In this document: in pieces, positions 9,878 through 19,811 of the stretch | Layout: every line of letters starts with the position of its first letter | How positions within the stretch are numbered: position 1 is the stretch's first letter | Assembly: GCA_035456105.1 (NCBI GenBank) | Contig: DATIDV010000048.1 | Coordinates: 186,001 to 250,000, forward strand | DNA: 64,000 nucleotides | Direction: 5' to 3' | Origin: Viridibacterium sp035456105 | Lineage (GTDB): Bacteria > Pseudomonadota > Gammaproteobacteria > Burkholderiales > Rhodocyclaceae | Translations under genes and position numbers: made by a program | The notes under the pieces: generated by a model | Database searches by the model: none | Seen by the model: only the letters and a program-made list of their open reading frames with translations | What the model was told of the DNA's origin: nothing

Positions 9878-10019
9878 TTAAACCAAACAGCCTCCATAGA
9901 ACCTTGGGCGATTCAATTCTGTCCAAGCCACCCGCTCTGGATTTATTGATTCCCCAGCCGCTGGTGCTAGGAGACGCGTAGAATCGCTACACATTGATTT
10001 CGCTAATCCTTGGTGTGAC

Positions 10020-11519
10020 GTGCACGTCCGTCTAAGCAAATTCTTCAATTGGGGGCCTTCGCGGAGTTTAGTCGTCTCAAGTTTTGACCTTATTGCGGTC
10101 ATTACATGCTGGTCTGCCGCCTATATGCTGCGTTTCAGTTTCGTGGTTCCTCCTGAGTTCGTTCGCGGAGGTCTGTGGAGTTTGCTTTGGATCGTGCTAT
10201 TGCATGCCGTCACGTTTCGGACCTTCGGGCTTTATAAGGGTATCTGGGTCTTTGCTAGCCTGCCCGACCTCTCGCGCATCGCCGGTGCCGTGGGTCTGGT
10301 GCGCGGTGCGACTCCGATCCCGCGTTCTGTTCTGGTGGCTTTCCCTGTGTTCCTGGTGTTGACCATGGGGGCGCTCGGGCCATGTACCGCGTCTGGCGTG
10401 AGCATTGTCTGTATGGTGCGTTGGCTGTGATGGGGCGTCCTGCTCTCTTGACTGGTGCTGGCGAGGCTGGCATGAACGCGATGCACCAATTGAGTCGCTC
10501 AGCTGATTGGCGCCTTGCTGGCGAGCTTGACGACAGTCCGAGTAAGCATGGTCGCGAGATGACGGGTCTGCGCATTGTTGGCGCCATCAACGAACTGGAA
10601 CATTGGGCGCGTGAGCTCAAGGCGAAGCATGCCATCGGCATCTTCCGACGTGCGCGTGCGCATCCTTGGTCAATGCCTCAAGGCAGGCGTGCATGCTCTG
10701 ATCGTGCCTGCGCGGGGCGAGATCATGCAACCTGAACGCAGTCGGGCTGGTGACAGTCAGGCGTTCCGCGAAGTCAGCATGGAGGATTTGCTGGGACGCG
10801 ATCCTGTGGCCATCGATTGTCCGAACATTGACGGCATGTTGGGAGGTCGTACGGTATTGGTGACGGGGGCTGGCGGGTCGATTGGTTCGGAGCTGTGTCG
10901 CCAAATCGCACTATTCCATCCGAGCCAGATCGTGGCGTACGAGGCCAATGAATACGCCTTGTATCGCCTCGTCGAGGAGTTTTCTAGACGTTTTCCTGAG
11001 GTGCCGCTAGTGCCCGTGGCGGGTGATGTGCGTGATGCTCTATGGCTTGATGACATCTTTGGGCGCTACACGCCAGCGCTGGTGTTCCATGCGACAGCTT
11101 ACAAACACGTGCCGCTGATGGAAGCAGACAATGCCAGGCAGGCGATGACCAACAACGTGGTGGGCACCTGGCGTGTTGCCAAGGCGGCGCGTCGCGTGCC
11201 GAAGTTTGTGATGATCTCGACCGACAAGGCCGTCAACCCGACTAATATGATCGGTGCCAGCAAGCGCTTGGCTGAGATGATCTGTCAGGTCGTGCAGGGT
11301 GAAACGACAAGCGCCGCGTTTCGCAGCGTGCGCTTCGGCAATGTGCTGGGCAGCGCAGGCAGTGTTGTGCCGAAATTCAAGGAGCAGATCGCTGCGGGTG
11401 GCCCGGTGACGGTTAAGCACCCGGAAATCACGCGAGAGTTGAGGCGCTGGGTGCCGGAATATGCGCCCTACCAGCGACCGGAGTTGCACCCGGTTCCGCG
11501 CGCCGCGGCGGGTAGCTGA
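10020..11519 (+). pseudogene. WbpM/CapD-type nucleotide-sugar 4,6-dehydratase, frameshifted and deleted
   Basis: Remnant of the membrane-bound UDP-GlcNAc 4,6-dehydratase family that makes precursors such as QuiNAc/FucNAc. The membrane part (NWGPSRSLVV onward) is missing a helix near 10290. A frameshift near 10370 moves into MYRVWREHCLYG and the Rossmann-like domain, and a second near 10635 moves into VRVRILGQCLKAGV. The catalytic domain keeps VTGAGGSIGSELCRQ and STDKAVNPTNMIGASK. It then jumps directly from KHPEITR to ELRRWVPEYAP, which is normally the far C-terminus, so roughly 100 or more residues are deleted near 11430. Clearly a pseudogene; adjacent to the dead IS. Confidence 0.88.
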
Positions 11520-11525
11520 CCTGTC

Positions 11526-12356
11526 ATGGCTACCTATGCCGTCGGTGATCTCCAAGGCTGTCTTGATCCACTCAAGGCCCTGCTCGCCGACGCCGCGTTT
11601 TCACCCGAACAGGATCGCCTTTGGCTGGTAGGGGACTTGGTAAATCGCGGCCCGCAATCGGTCGAGGTGCTGCGCTTCCTGTGCGCGCTTGGGCCAGCCG
11701 TGACTGCCGTGTTGGGCAACCATGATCTCTACTTGCTAGCAGTCGCGGCGGGCTTGCCGGCAAAGGACAAGCTTGGCGATACGATTGATTCGGTGCTTGA
11801 GGCGCCCGACCGGGATGAGCTGGTTGATTGGCTGCGCGGTTTGCCCTTGATGCACGTAGAGGGCGATTGGGCGATGGTGCACGCGGGCTTGCTGCCACAG
11901 TGGAGCGTCGCGCAGGCGCTGGCCCTTGCCGAAGAGGTCACAGCCAATCTGCGCAGCGATGACTGGTGCGGTTTCCTGCTTGAGCTATTTGGCAACAAGC
12001 CAGCGCAGTGGGGCGAGTCACTCCGTGGCTGGGATCGTTATCGCATTGTCATCAATGCCCTGACGCGCCTGCGTTTCATCACGGTGGATGGGGCGCTAGA
12101 GCTCAAGCCCAAGGGCACGCCCGAGAACGCGCCGGAAGGGCTGATCCCTTGGTATGCCGCGACAGATGCCGCTTGGCGCACCCATACCATTCTGTGCGGT
12201 CACTGGTCGGCACTCGGGCTGCGCGATCTGGGGCATGTCGTTGCGTTGGATTCCGGGTGCATCTGGGGCGGCAAGCTGAGCGCCTTGCGGCTGGAAGATC
12301 GGCGCATTTTTCAGGTCGACTGTCCGGCGTGCTCGCAGATAAACGTCGGCGATTAA
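11526..12356 (+). CDS. apaH: Symmetrical diadenosine tetraphosphatase (ApaH)
   Basis: Hydrolyses Ap4A to two ADP and trims Np4A-capped RNA. The 276-residue protein is normal length for the family. Metallophosphatase motifs appear in order: YAVGDLQGCLDPL (GDxxG), LVGDLVNRGP (GDxxDRG-like), GNHDLYLLA (GNHD), then MVHAGLLPQWS and CGHWSALG supplying metal-ligand histidines. It starts just 6 bases after the end of the wbpM remnant and is convergent with the acyltransferase gene, whose stop is 9 bases away. Confidence 0.97.
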   Translation: MATYAVGDLQGCLDPLKALLADAAFSPEQDRLWLVGDLVNRGPQSVEVLRFLCALGPAVTAVLGNHDLYLLAVAAGLPAKDKLGDTIDSVLEAPDRDELVDWLRGLPLMHVEGDWAMVHAGLLPQWSVAQALALAEEVTANLRSDDWCGFLLELFGNKPAQWGESLRGWDRYRIVINALTRLRFITVDGALELKPKGTPENAPEGLIPWYAATDAAWRTHTILCGHWSALGLRDLGHVVALDSGCIWGGKLSALRLEDRRIFQVDCPACSQINVGD

Positions 12357-12364
12357 GTAGGGGC

Positions 12365-13111
12365 TTATCGCATCCCGAGGTCGTTAGCGATCAGCTGGCG
12401 TGTTTTAGCGGCATATTCGCGTCGTCCCAGCCCTGTGGGTAGCGGCGTGAGGGCGCGCAGTTCGGCCCATACGCCCGGCGCCTTGACGATGGCGCGCAGA
12501 CTTTCCATGAAGCTCACGTCGCCATCGTACGCGGGCGTCAGACTGCGCTGCCCTTGTTCGTCCAGATAGCGCAGGCTCATTGGCACCACGCTGGCCTGTG
12601 CCGGGCCGGCCGCATCGAACAGGGCCGCGGTGAAAGGTAGTAGCTCGCTGCCATTGGTGGTCGTGCCTTCCGGGAAGAACGCTACGCGCTCGTCCTGTTG
12701 CAATCTGTCGCTCAGTGCATTGGCCGTGCGTGCCGCATCTTTTCGGTTGCTGCGTGCAATGAAGATGGTACCGGTCGAGGCCACCAGCCAGCCAATGCAG
12801 GGCCATTTGCGGATATCGTCCTTGCAGACGAAATGCGTCTGCGTGACGGCATTGATGACAAAAATATCGAGCCACGAGATGTGATTGCTGACGATCAGCG
12901 CACGCGTGGGCAGGACCACGCTTTGCGCATGAAGACGCACGCCGAGCATCGCCAGCATTTGCATGGACCAGCGTTGCTTGAACAAGCCCAACCGCGTCGC
13001 GCTCATGCGGGGCGCCAGAAAACGCATGATGACGAGCCCCTTCAGGAGGTGCAGGAAGAGGCGAAGCATGCGCCAAGCGGCGCGGATTTCCACGATGGGG
13101 CGAACAGACAC
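12365..13111 (-). CDS. olsA: 1-acyl-glycerol-phosphate/lyso-ornithine-lipid O-acyltransferase (PlsC family, OlsA-like)
   Basis: PlsC-fold membrane acyltransferase with the NHISWLD (HX4D-type) catalytic box and FFPEGTTT (EGT) motif. It lies directly downstream of olsB on the same strand, so it probably carries out the second step of ornithine-lipid synthesis, O-acylation of lyso-ornithine lipid; a general phosphatidate-synthesis role cannot be excluded. The open frame extends to 13228, but that ATG lies inside a 12-bp perfect hairpin. I therefore prefer GTG 13111, just before the ...AWRMLRLFLHLL membrane segment. The exact start is uncertain. Confidence 0.75.
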   Translation of the reverse strand: MSVRPIVEIRAAWRMLRLFLHLLKGLVIMRFLAPRMSATRLGLFKQRWSMQMLAMLGVRLHAQSVVLPTRALIVSNHISWLDIFVINAVTQTHFVCKDDIRKWPCIGWLVASTGTIFIARSNRKDAARTANALSDRLQQDERVAFFPEGTTTNGSELLPFTAALFDAAGPAQASVVPMSLRYLDEQGQRSLTPAYDGDVSFMESLRAIVKAPGVWAELRALTPLPTGLGRREYAAKTRQLIANDLGMR

Positions 13112-13192
13112 GGCGGGGCGCTGAGGCCGCGCCGGCGGCCCGTTGGTTGAGGTGCGGGCGAGTATAGCTGCTCTGTCTGCAGCCAGTGGGTG

Positions 13193-13221
13193 GCCCGGAT
13201 GCCGTACAGCGGCATCCGGGC
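13193..13221 (-). terminator. Perfect 12-bp hairpin between olsB and olsA
   Basis: Arms GCCCGGATGCCG (13193-13204) and CGGCATCCGGGC (13210-13221) with a 5-base loop, about 20 bases after the olsB stop. No T-run follows, so it may be a leaky terminator, an mRNA-stabilising hairpin, or an attenuator controlling the downstream acyltransferase. Confidence 0.5.
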
Positions 13222-13241
13222 TGAGCAACGCCTGCTGCGGC

Positions 13242-13994
13242 CTAGCGGTCGAGGAAATGGCGCGCGTAGCGTGGGTCGAGGCGCGACATCGGCATTAGCA
13301 GCAGCAGGTCTGCTGTATTGAAGTCCGGATCCCAGGCTGGCGCGCCGCATACGCGCGTACCCGCGCGGATGTAGCCCTTGAGCAGTGGCGGTAGCTCCGC
13401 TGGGGCATCGGTGGCCAGTTGTTCCACTGGCAGCGGGTTGCGCGGAAACACATGGTACTCGAGCTCGGCCATGTGACTCTGGCGCAGTGCGTTGTAAATG
13501 TTGGTCGCGTTGTGGCCGCCATCGGCCATGCCGATGCTGGCGCAGCCCATCAGATACTCGAAGCCGTGCTCACTCATGAAGCGTGCAAGACCCGCCCACA
13601 GCAGGGTGATGACCGAGCCAGTGCGGTAGTCGGGATCGATGCAGGAGCGGCCGATCTCTACCAGACTACCGCGCAGGTGGTGGAAGCGCGTGATGTCAAA
13701 TTCGGTTTCCGAGTAATACGAGCCGACGCGGTTAGCGGCGTCTGGCGTGAGGATGCGATAGGTGCCGACAATTTTGCCGGCGTTCTCATCGCGCACGATG
13801 AGGTGCTGGCAATAGGCGTCGAAATGATCGCGATCCACGCCGGGCGTGCGGCATGGCAGGCGTGCCCCCATCTCATCAGCGAACACGCGGTAGCGCAGTT
13901 TCTGCGCTTCAAGAATTTCGGATTCGCTGGTCGCCAGTCCGACGTGAAGACGGTGCTGTTTGCGCAGCAGTACTTGTGATTCGGCACGTAGCAT
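13242..13994 (-). CDS. olsB: L-ornithine N-alpha-acyltransferase (OlsB)
   Basis: GNAT-fold enzyme that transfers a 3-hydroxyacyl group from acyl-ACP to the alpha-amino group of ornithine, making lyso-ornithine lipid, a phosphorus-free membrane lipid precursor. Characteristic segments are LRYRVFADEMGARL, RVGSYYSETEFD, LRGSLVEIGRSCIDPDYR, LMGCASIGM and the C-terminal GYIRAGTRVCGAPAWDPDF. About 250 residues, as in family members. ATG 13994 is chosen because GAGGAG lies 7 bases upstream. With the following PlsC-like gene it forms a compact ornithine-lipid operon. Confidence 0.9.
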   Translation of the reverse strand: MLRAESQVLLRKQHRLHVGLATSESEILEAQKLRYRVFADEMGARLPCRTPGVDRDHFDAYCQHLIVRDENAGKIVGTYRILTPDAANRVGSYYSETEFDITRFHHLRGSLVEIGRSCIDPDYRTGSVITLLWAGLARFMSEHGFEYLMGCASIGMADGGHNATNIYNALRQSHMAELEYHVFPRNPLPVEQLATDAPAELPPLLKGYIRAGTRVCGAPAWDPDFNTADLLLLMPMSRLDPRYARHFLDR

Positions 13995-14112
13995 GCAGAT
14001 TCTCCTCAAAGGAGAACCCACTGTAGGTGCCGCCAGTTGCGCTCGCGTTACGCGGATATTGCAGATTGGTTACGCGGCTCTGCGCGTTATCTATGACAAC
14101 GGTATGTCGGAT

Positions 14113-14574
14113 TCAGTGTGTGACGCGCATCGTGCCACTGCTGTTGCTGACCCGTACGCGTTCGCCTTCCTTGAACTTGTCGTCGCCGATGCCTTGCACG
14201 ATGATCAGGTTCTCGCCGTTATCCAGCCTGACGGTCAGCTCCAGCGCTTTTTCACGGGTCAGGCCTTCCTCCGCTGCCGCACCTGTGACGCCACCAGCCA
14301 CGGCACCGAGTACGGCAGCGACGACAGAGCCCTTGCCCTGACCTACCGCGCTGCCTGCTACGCCGCCGATGACAGCGCCAGCACCAGCGCCCACGGCAGA
14401 CTTCGTGCCTTCCAGTTTGACCTCCTTGATACTCACCAGCACGCCTTCGCGGAAGGTTATGACGCGGCGCGCCTCTTCGCGCGTATAGACGTCACCGGCC
14501 TTGCTGGAGACACAAGCTGCTGTACTCAACATCAGCCCAATCGTGCAAATGCTCAGGAGGAGTCTGGAAGGCAT
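14113..14574 (-). CDS. SlyB-like outer-membrane lipoprotein with glycine-zipper domain
   Basis: 153 residues. A lipoprotein signal (LLLSICTIGLMLSTAAC) with cysteine 21 as the likely lipidated residue. A central glycine/alanine-rich repeat (AVGAGAGAVIGGVAGSAVGQ, then GAVAGGVTGAA) is the 2TM glycine-zipper of the SlyB/Pcp family, followed by a small beta domain (VRLDNGENLIIVQG). It probably resides in the outer membrane and contributes to envelope integrity. ATG 14574 has CGGAG about 7 bases upstream. It stands downstream of the PfkB kinase gene on the same strand. Confidence 0.85.
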   Translation of the reverse strand: MPSRLLLSICTIGLMLSTAACVSSKAGDVYTREEARRVITFREGVLVSIKEVKLEGTKSAVGAGAGAVIGGVAGSAVGQGKGSVVAAVLGAVAGGVTGAAAEEGLTREKALELTVRLDNGENLIIVQGIGDDKFKEGERVRVSNSSGTMRVTH

Positions 14575-14608
14575 TTTGTATCTCCGTTCTGCGACTATGC
14601 AAACTGAA

Positions 14609-15544
14609 TCAAAGTGTTTCGCCGTAGTTTTCGGCGAAGCGTTGCGAAATTTCCGTGCGCGAGGGCTGGTGGTTCTGTCCGCCGCGATGTGCGATCTTGA
14701 TGGCACCCATAAGCGACGCAAGCTTCGCCGATTTTTCCAGCGTCCAGCTTTGCGACAGGCCGTACAGCAGACCGCCACGATACGCATCGCCGCAGCCGGT
14801 CGGATCGACAACAGCGCTGGTGCGTGCGCACGCGACTTCGATGATCTTGCCGCCTTCGTAGATGCGCGAGCCATGCTCCCCGAGTGTGACAATCAGACCC
14901 TTGACGCGTTCCGCGAGAGCCTCGATCGATATGCCTGTCTTGTCACAAATGAGCTTGGCTTCGTAGTCGTTGACCGTGCAGTAGGTGGCCTGCTCGACGC
15001 ACGCGAGCAAGTCTTCACCGGACAGCAGAGGCAGCCCTTGACCCGGGTCGAAAATGAAGGGGACTTTCGCGGCTGCGAAGTTGCGGCAATGTGTGAGCAT
15101 GCCTTCCAGTCCGTCCGGGCCGACGAGGCCGATCTTTACGCCTTCGGCCGCATCCTGAACATCGTTCAGGTGAGACTGCATCATCGCGCCGGGGTGGAAG
15201 GCCGTGATCTGGTTGTTGTCCTGATCGGTCGTGATGAAGGCTTGTGCAGTGAAGGTGCCTTCGATCGTTTTCAGAAAGCGCTGATCAATCTTTAGCTTCG
15301 TCAGGCGTTCGCGGTACGGGCCGACATCGTCACCCACCGTAGCCATGATGCGGGCATCACCACCGAGCAGGCTGATGTTGTAAGCGATGTTGCCAGCACA
15401 GCCGCCGAACTCGCGGCGCATCTCCGGTACGAAGAAGGAGACATTCAGGATATGGATCTGGTCGGGCAGGATGTGGCGCTTGAATTGGTCCTGAAACACC
15501 ATGATGGTGTCGAAGGCCATGGAGCCGCAAACGAGGATGGACAT
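14609..15544 (-). CDS. PfkB-family carbohydrate/nucleoside kinase (adenosine-kinase-like)
   Basis: 311-residue ribokinase-fold protein. The N-terminal substrate part includes EFGGCAGNIAYNISLLGGDA (PfkB signature 1). The C-terminal DPTGCGDAYRGGLLYGL is signature 2, with the catalytic Asp in the GCGD anion hole. The family phosphorylates sugars or nucleosides with ATP; the overall sequence is closest in feel to bacterial adenosine-kinase-like proteins. ATG 15544 is used; a TTG six codons upstream is the alternative. A strong hairpin separates it from tpx upstream. Confidence 0.85.
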   Translation of the reverse strand: MSILVCGSMAFDTIMVFQDQFKRHILPDQIHILNVSFFVPEMRREFGGCAGNIAYNISLLGGDARIMATVGDDVGPYRERLTKLKIDQRFLKTIEGTFTAQAFITTDQDNNQITAFHPGAMMQSHLNDVQDAAEGVKIGLVGPDGLEGMLTHCRNFAAAKVPFIFDPGQGLPLLSGEDLLACVEQATYCTVNDYEAKLICDKTGISIEALAERVKGLIVTLGEHGSRIYEGGKIIEVACARTSAVVDPTGCGDAYRGGLLYGLSQSWTLEKSAKLASLMGAIKIAHRGGQNHQPSRTEISQRFAENYGETL

Positions 15545-15595
15545 GGTGGCTGTGCTCTTCAAAAGGTAATGGGATGCTATCTGCAGACGTGCAAA

Positions 15596-15632
15596 CGGCC
15601 AGCCAGCGCCCCGCAGGAGCGCTGGCTGGCCG
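15596..15632 (-). terminator. Terminator hairpin after tpx
   Basis: A perfect 14-bp stem (CGGCCAGCCAGCGC at 15596-15609 with GCGCTGGCTGGCCG at 15619-15632) and 9-base loop, starting 9 bases past the tpx stop. It is flanked by TTTT on the + side and TTTG on the - side, so it could end transcripts from either direction. It separates tpx from the kinase gene. Confidence 0.75.
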
Positions 15633-15640
15633 TTTTCAGC

Positions 15641-16141
15641 TTAGCCCAGTGCGGCGATGGCGGCGTCGTAGTTCGGCTCTTCCTTGATCTCGGAAACCAG
15701 CTCCGAGTGCAGCACCTTGTTGTCGGCATCCAGCACGACCACGGCACGCGCGGTTACGCCCGCCAGCGGGCCGGTCTTGAGATCAACGCCGTAGTTGCTG
15801 ATGAATTCGCGGCCACGCAGGGTTGACAGCGACTGCACGTTCTTGATGCCTTCGACTTCGCAGAAGCGCTTGGCAGCAAACGGCAGGTCGGCGGAGATCA
15901 CCAGCACGACGGTGTTGTCGAGGCCGCCAGCCTTCGCGTTGAACTTGCGCGTCGAGGTGGCGCAGACGGCGGTGTCCAGGCTTGGAACGATATTGAGAAC
16001 CTTGCGCTTGCCGCCGAAGCTGGCCAACGTGACATCGGACAGATCGGCCGCGACCAGGCTGAAAGCGGGTGCGGTTTCGCCCTTTTGCGGGAAATGGCCG
16101 CCGACTTCGATGGGGTTGCCGCCTAGTGTGACAGTGCTCAT
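15641..16141 (-). CDS. tpx: Thiol peroxidase (atypical 2-Cys peroxiredoxin)
   Basis: Reduces hydrogen peroxide and organic peroxides using thioredoxin. 166 residues, full family length. The peroxidatic cysteine lies in PSLDTAVCATSTRKFN, and the resolving cysteine follows in KRFCEVEGIKNVQ, both typical of Tpx. ATG 16141 has AAGGAG upstream. It appears monocistronic, with its own terminator hairpin. Possible redox regulation cannot be read from the short upstream region. Confidence 0.97.
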   Translation of the reverse strand: MSTVTLGGNPIEVGGHFPQKGETAPAFSLVAADLSDVTLASFGGKRKVLNIVPSLDTAVCATSTRKFNAKAGGLDNTVVLVISADLPFAAKRFCEVEGIKNVQSLSTLRGREFISNYGVDLKTGPLAGVTARAVVVLDADNKVLHSELVSEIKEEPNYDAAIAALG

Positions 16142-16242
16142 TTAATGCTCCTTGGATTGATAGGACTCGCCAAAGCTATCCGGCAAATCAGGGGGAATGA
16201 AAGCAGATACGAAAGGCTGTGATGCGGGTATGGACGCTCAGG

Positions 16243-17415
16243 CTAGCGGTAGAACACGCCTAGCCGGTAACCCATCACCTGAGCATCGCTCGTCAGCGTA
16301 ATTTGCGCGGTGAGTTCGCCTTGCGCTTCGAAGGCCGGGCCCGTTGTGATGTTGGTCGGCAGCCACTCTTTGGGTTCCAGCACGCGACGCGTCAGTGCCC
16401 GTTCGAAGCGATCCGTGAGCGTGATTTCCAGCTGTGGCCAAGCGACCGGGTAGTGCGCATGATTGCGCACCGTCACCGCCAGGTGGTAGCCGCCCTTGGG
16501 ATCGCTGGCCTGGGTCAGATCCGAACCAACCAGCAATACCTCGTCGGCATCACGCGGGTAGGGCACGCTGCAGGACAGGTACTGACACGCCTGCTCCAGC
16601 GGGGCACGCAGATTGGGGTAGTAGCGAGTCAGCTCGACGCGCAGCACATACGTGGCGAGTAGCGCACCTGTCAGTAGCAAGAGCGTATTGCCGAGAATCA
16701 GCGTACGACGTGTCTTGGCTCGGGCCGCGACTACGGCCGGATCTGCACTTTCTTCCGGCGGGACGTCCTCTTTGTCGAGAAAGACGGTATGCAGTTGCGG
16801 CACTTCATCGCCTTCGTCTTCGCCGTCGCGCAGGGCCGAATCAGGGGCGACCGCGGCACCTTCCGCATGCGCGGAGTCGAACAGCTCGGCGTCTTCGGCA
16901 TCATCTGCCGCGCTGCCCAGCTCGATGAACTCCTGTTCTGCGTGTGCGACAGGGAGGTCGTTGCTATCGCCCCGTGGCTCGCCAGCGCCAAAACCGTTGA
17001 GATCGAACGAAAGGTCGTCATCGTCGGTCTGGGCCGCCGGTGCGACGAGTTGCGTGATCTCGGCCTGTACATCGTGGTTCGTTGTATGCGGATCATTGCG
17101 CTGCAGAGCCAATGGCGTTGGCGGCAGGTCGATCGCGGCGATCGGATCGATGTCTCTGGCGGGGGCGTTATTTTCAGCCGCTGTCCGGGTCGTTACAGGC
17201 GCCACCGCAGATGGCATGACCGAGGGACCAGGAGCCTGTGGTGCAGCGGTCTGGGGCTGAGGACTTGTTGTTTCCTCGGGGAGTTCCTCAAGAGACTCGA
17301 GCGCCGAGAACGGTACGTGGCAATGACCGCAGCGCACACGGCCGCCGCGCAAATTGAGCTGTTCCATGCGGACACGGAAAGTCGTCTCGCAATGCGGGCA
17401 GCGCGTGATCAGCAA
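16243..17415 (-). CDS. Zinc-ribbon and DUF3426 domain protein
   Basis: 390 residues. The N-terminus carries an MJ0042-type zinc finger (CPHCETTFRVR, then RCGHCHVPF: four cysteines). A long low-complexity acidic/alanine-rich linker follows, then one transmembrane segment (LILGNTLLLLTGALLATYVL) and a periplasmic DUF3426 domain containing RVELTRYYPNLR and SCSVPYPRDADEVLLVGSDL. Function is unknown; it is a betaproteobacterial companion of prmA and the accBC genes. Start TTG 17415 overlaps the end of prmA and has GGAGG 7 bases upstream, so it is probably translationally coupled. Confidence 0.85.
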   Translation of the reverse strand: MLITRCPHCETTFRVRMEQLNLRGGRVRCGHCHVPFSALESLEELPEETTSPQPQTAAPQAPGPSVMPSAVAPVTTRTAAENNAPARDIDPIAAIDLPPTPLALQRNDPHTTNHDVQAEITQLVAPAAQTDDDDLSFDLNGFGAGEPRGDSNDLPVAHAEQEFIELGSAADDAEDAELFDSAHAEGAAVAPDSALRDGEDEGDEVPQLHTVFLDKEDVPPEESADPAVVAARAKTRRTLILGNTLLLLTGALLATYVLRVELTRYYPNLRAPLEQACQYLSCSVPYPRDADEVLLVGSDLTQASDPKGGYHLAVTVRNHAHYPVAWPQLEITLTDRFERALTRRVLEPKEWLPTNITTGPAFEAQGELTAQITLTSDAQVMGYRLGVFYR

Positions 17416-18320
17416 GCCGCTTCCTCCGATGCATTCGCCATCTGGCCTTCCAGGCGAATCCAGCCTTCATGCTCGGCGCCCACGCGCAGCGCAATCCAGG
17501 GTGCATAGGCGGTGATCACCTGTTCGGCCTGCTCGGCGAGTACGCCGGACAGGGCCAGTCGGCCACTGGGGGCGACATGCGCCGCAATGCCGGGCGCCAG
17601 TACACATAGGGGATTGGTAAGGATATTGGCCACCACCAGATCATACTGACCTGCAAGCTGTCGCGCACTCGACATCCACTCGGCAGTCACCGCATTGCGT
17701 TCGGCGTTGGCGCGGCTGGCGGTAACGGCATGTTCGTCGATGTCGACGCCGAGCACTCTGTCTGCGCCAAGCTTCGAGGCGGCGATGCCGAGGATGCCGG
17801 AGCCGCAGCCATAGTCGAGCACGCTGTCGCCGCGCTTCACCGCATCCAGCAGCCACTGCAGGCACAGGCGGGTGGTTGGATGCGAGCCGGTGCCAAAGGC
17901 CATGCCGGGGTCCATCTCGATATTGATGGCATCCTTGTTCGGCGCGTCGTGCCAGGAAGGCACGATCCACAGACGGTCGTCGATATGGATCGGCTCGAAT
18001 TGCGACTGGGTCAGTTGCACCCAGTTCTGCTCGGCGATTTCTTCGATCGTGAATTCGGGCACGGCATCAAGGCCGACGGCGCCAGCGGCTTCAGCCAGTG
18101 CTGGGGCGAGATCAATTTCCCTGTCGAACAGCGCGATGACCTTGCTGTGATCCCACAGGCGTTCGTTGATGTGGCCGGGCTCGCCGAACTGCGGCTTCTC
18201 CAGTGCGGTGCCCGCATCGGCGTCCTCGATGCTCACCGAGAGCGCGCCCGCTTCCATCAGCGCTTCGGACAGCGCTTCAGCGCGGATTGCTTCAGCAGTA
18301 AGCGTTACGGAGAGCCACAT
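17409..18320 (-). CDS. prmA: Ribosomal protein L11 methyltransferase
   Basis: Trimethylates ribosomal protein L11 using S-adenosylmethionine. 303 residues, full length. An N-terminal substrate-recognition domain is followed by MAFGTGSHPTTRLCL and the class-I SAM motif VLDYGCGSGILGIAASKLGA, then VVANILTNPL (the NxxP/L motif of the family). It follows accC on the - strand after a hairpin and overlaps the DUF3426 gene by 7 bases. Confidence 0.97.
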   Translation of the reverse strand: MWLSVTLTAEAIRAEALSEALMEAGALSVSIEDADAGTALEKPQFGEPGHINERLWDHSKVIALFDREIDLAPALAEAAGAVGLDAVPEFTIEEIAEQNWVQLTQSQFEPIHIDDRLWIVPSWHDAPNKDAINIEMDPGMAFGTGSHPTTRLCLQWLLDAVKRGDSVLDYGCGSGILGIAASKLGADRVLGVDIDEHAVTASRANAERNAVTAEWMSSARQLAGQYDLVVANILTNPLCVLAPGIAAHVAPSGRLALSGVLAEQAEQVITAYAPWIALRVGAEHEGWIRLEGQMANASEEAAC

Positions 18321-18351
18321 GATTCAGTCCAGCGATGTTCAGTAATGGCAA

Positions 18352-18371
18352 AAGCCGGCTGACGCCGGCTT
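18352..18371 (-). terminator. Rho-independent terminator after accC
   Basis: Eight-bp perfect stem AAGCCGGC/GCCGGCTT with a 4-base loop. On the - strand it is followed by a short T-run (TTTTGCC). It lies between the accC stop at 18390 and the prmA start at 18320, so it may reduce read-through into prmA. Confidence 0.6.
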
Positions 18372-18389
18372 CTGCAAAGTCATGCTATG

Positions 18390-19736
<1,347 letters not shown>

Positions 19737-19811
19737 GGTATTTAGAGGCTCAAGCCGCGCTATTCAATGTGCATGTCCGCATCATTGCGCGCTGCTCCCG
19801 CCTGCTTCTCC

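Larger units (their letters stand above)
8599..9915 (+). mobile_element. Degenerate IS3-family insertion sequence
   Basis: About 1.3 kb element bounded by imperfect terminal inverted repeats: the left end starts TGAATCGCCCCGGGC at 8599 and the right end, read on the - strand from 9915, starts TGAATCGCCCAAGG; both continue to GGAGGCT. Between them lie OrfA and OrfB remnants in the usual IS3 order, both broken by frameshifts and stops. A clear flanking 3-bp duplication is not visible, consistent with an old insertion. It lies between the ArnT-like gene and the broken wbpM gene, inside the A+T-rich polysaccharide region. Confidence 0.88.

Noticed and set aside
12357..12364. Terminator between apaH and the acyltransferase gene
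   Set aside because: Only 8 bases separate the convergent stops and no hairpin is visible.
13109..13228. N-terminal extension of the PlsC-like gene to ATG 13228
   Set aside because: The extension would run through a perfect hairpin and adds no membrane or catalytic motif.
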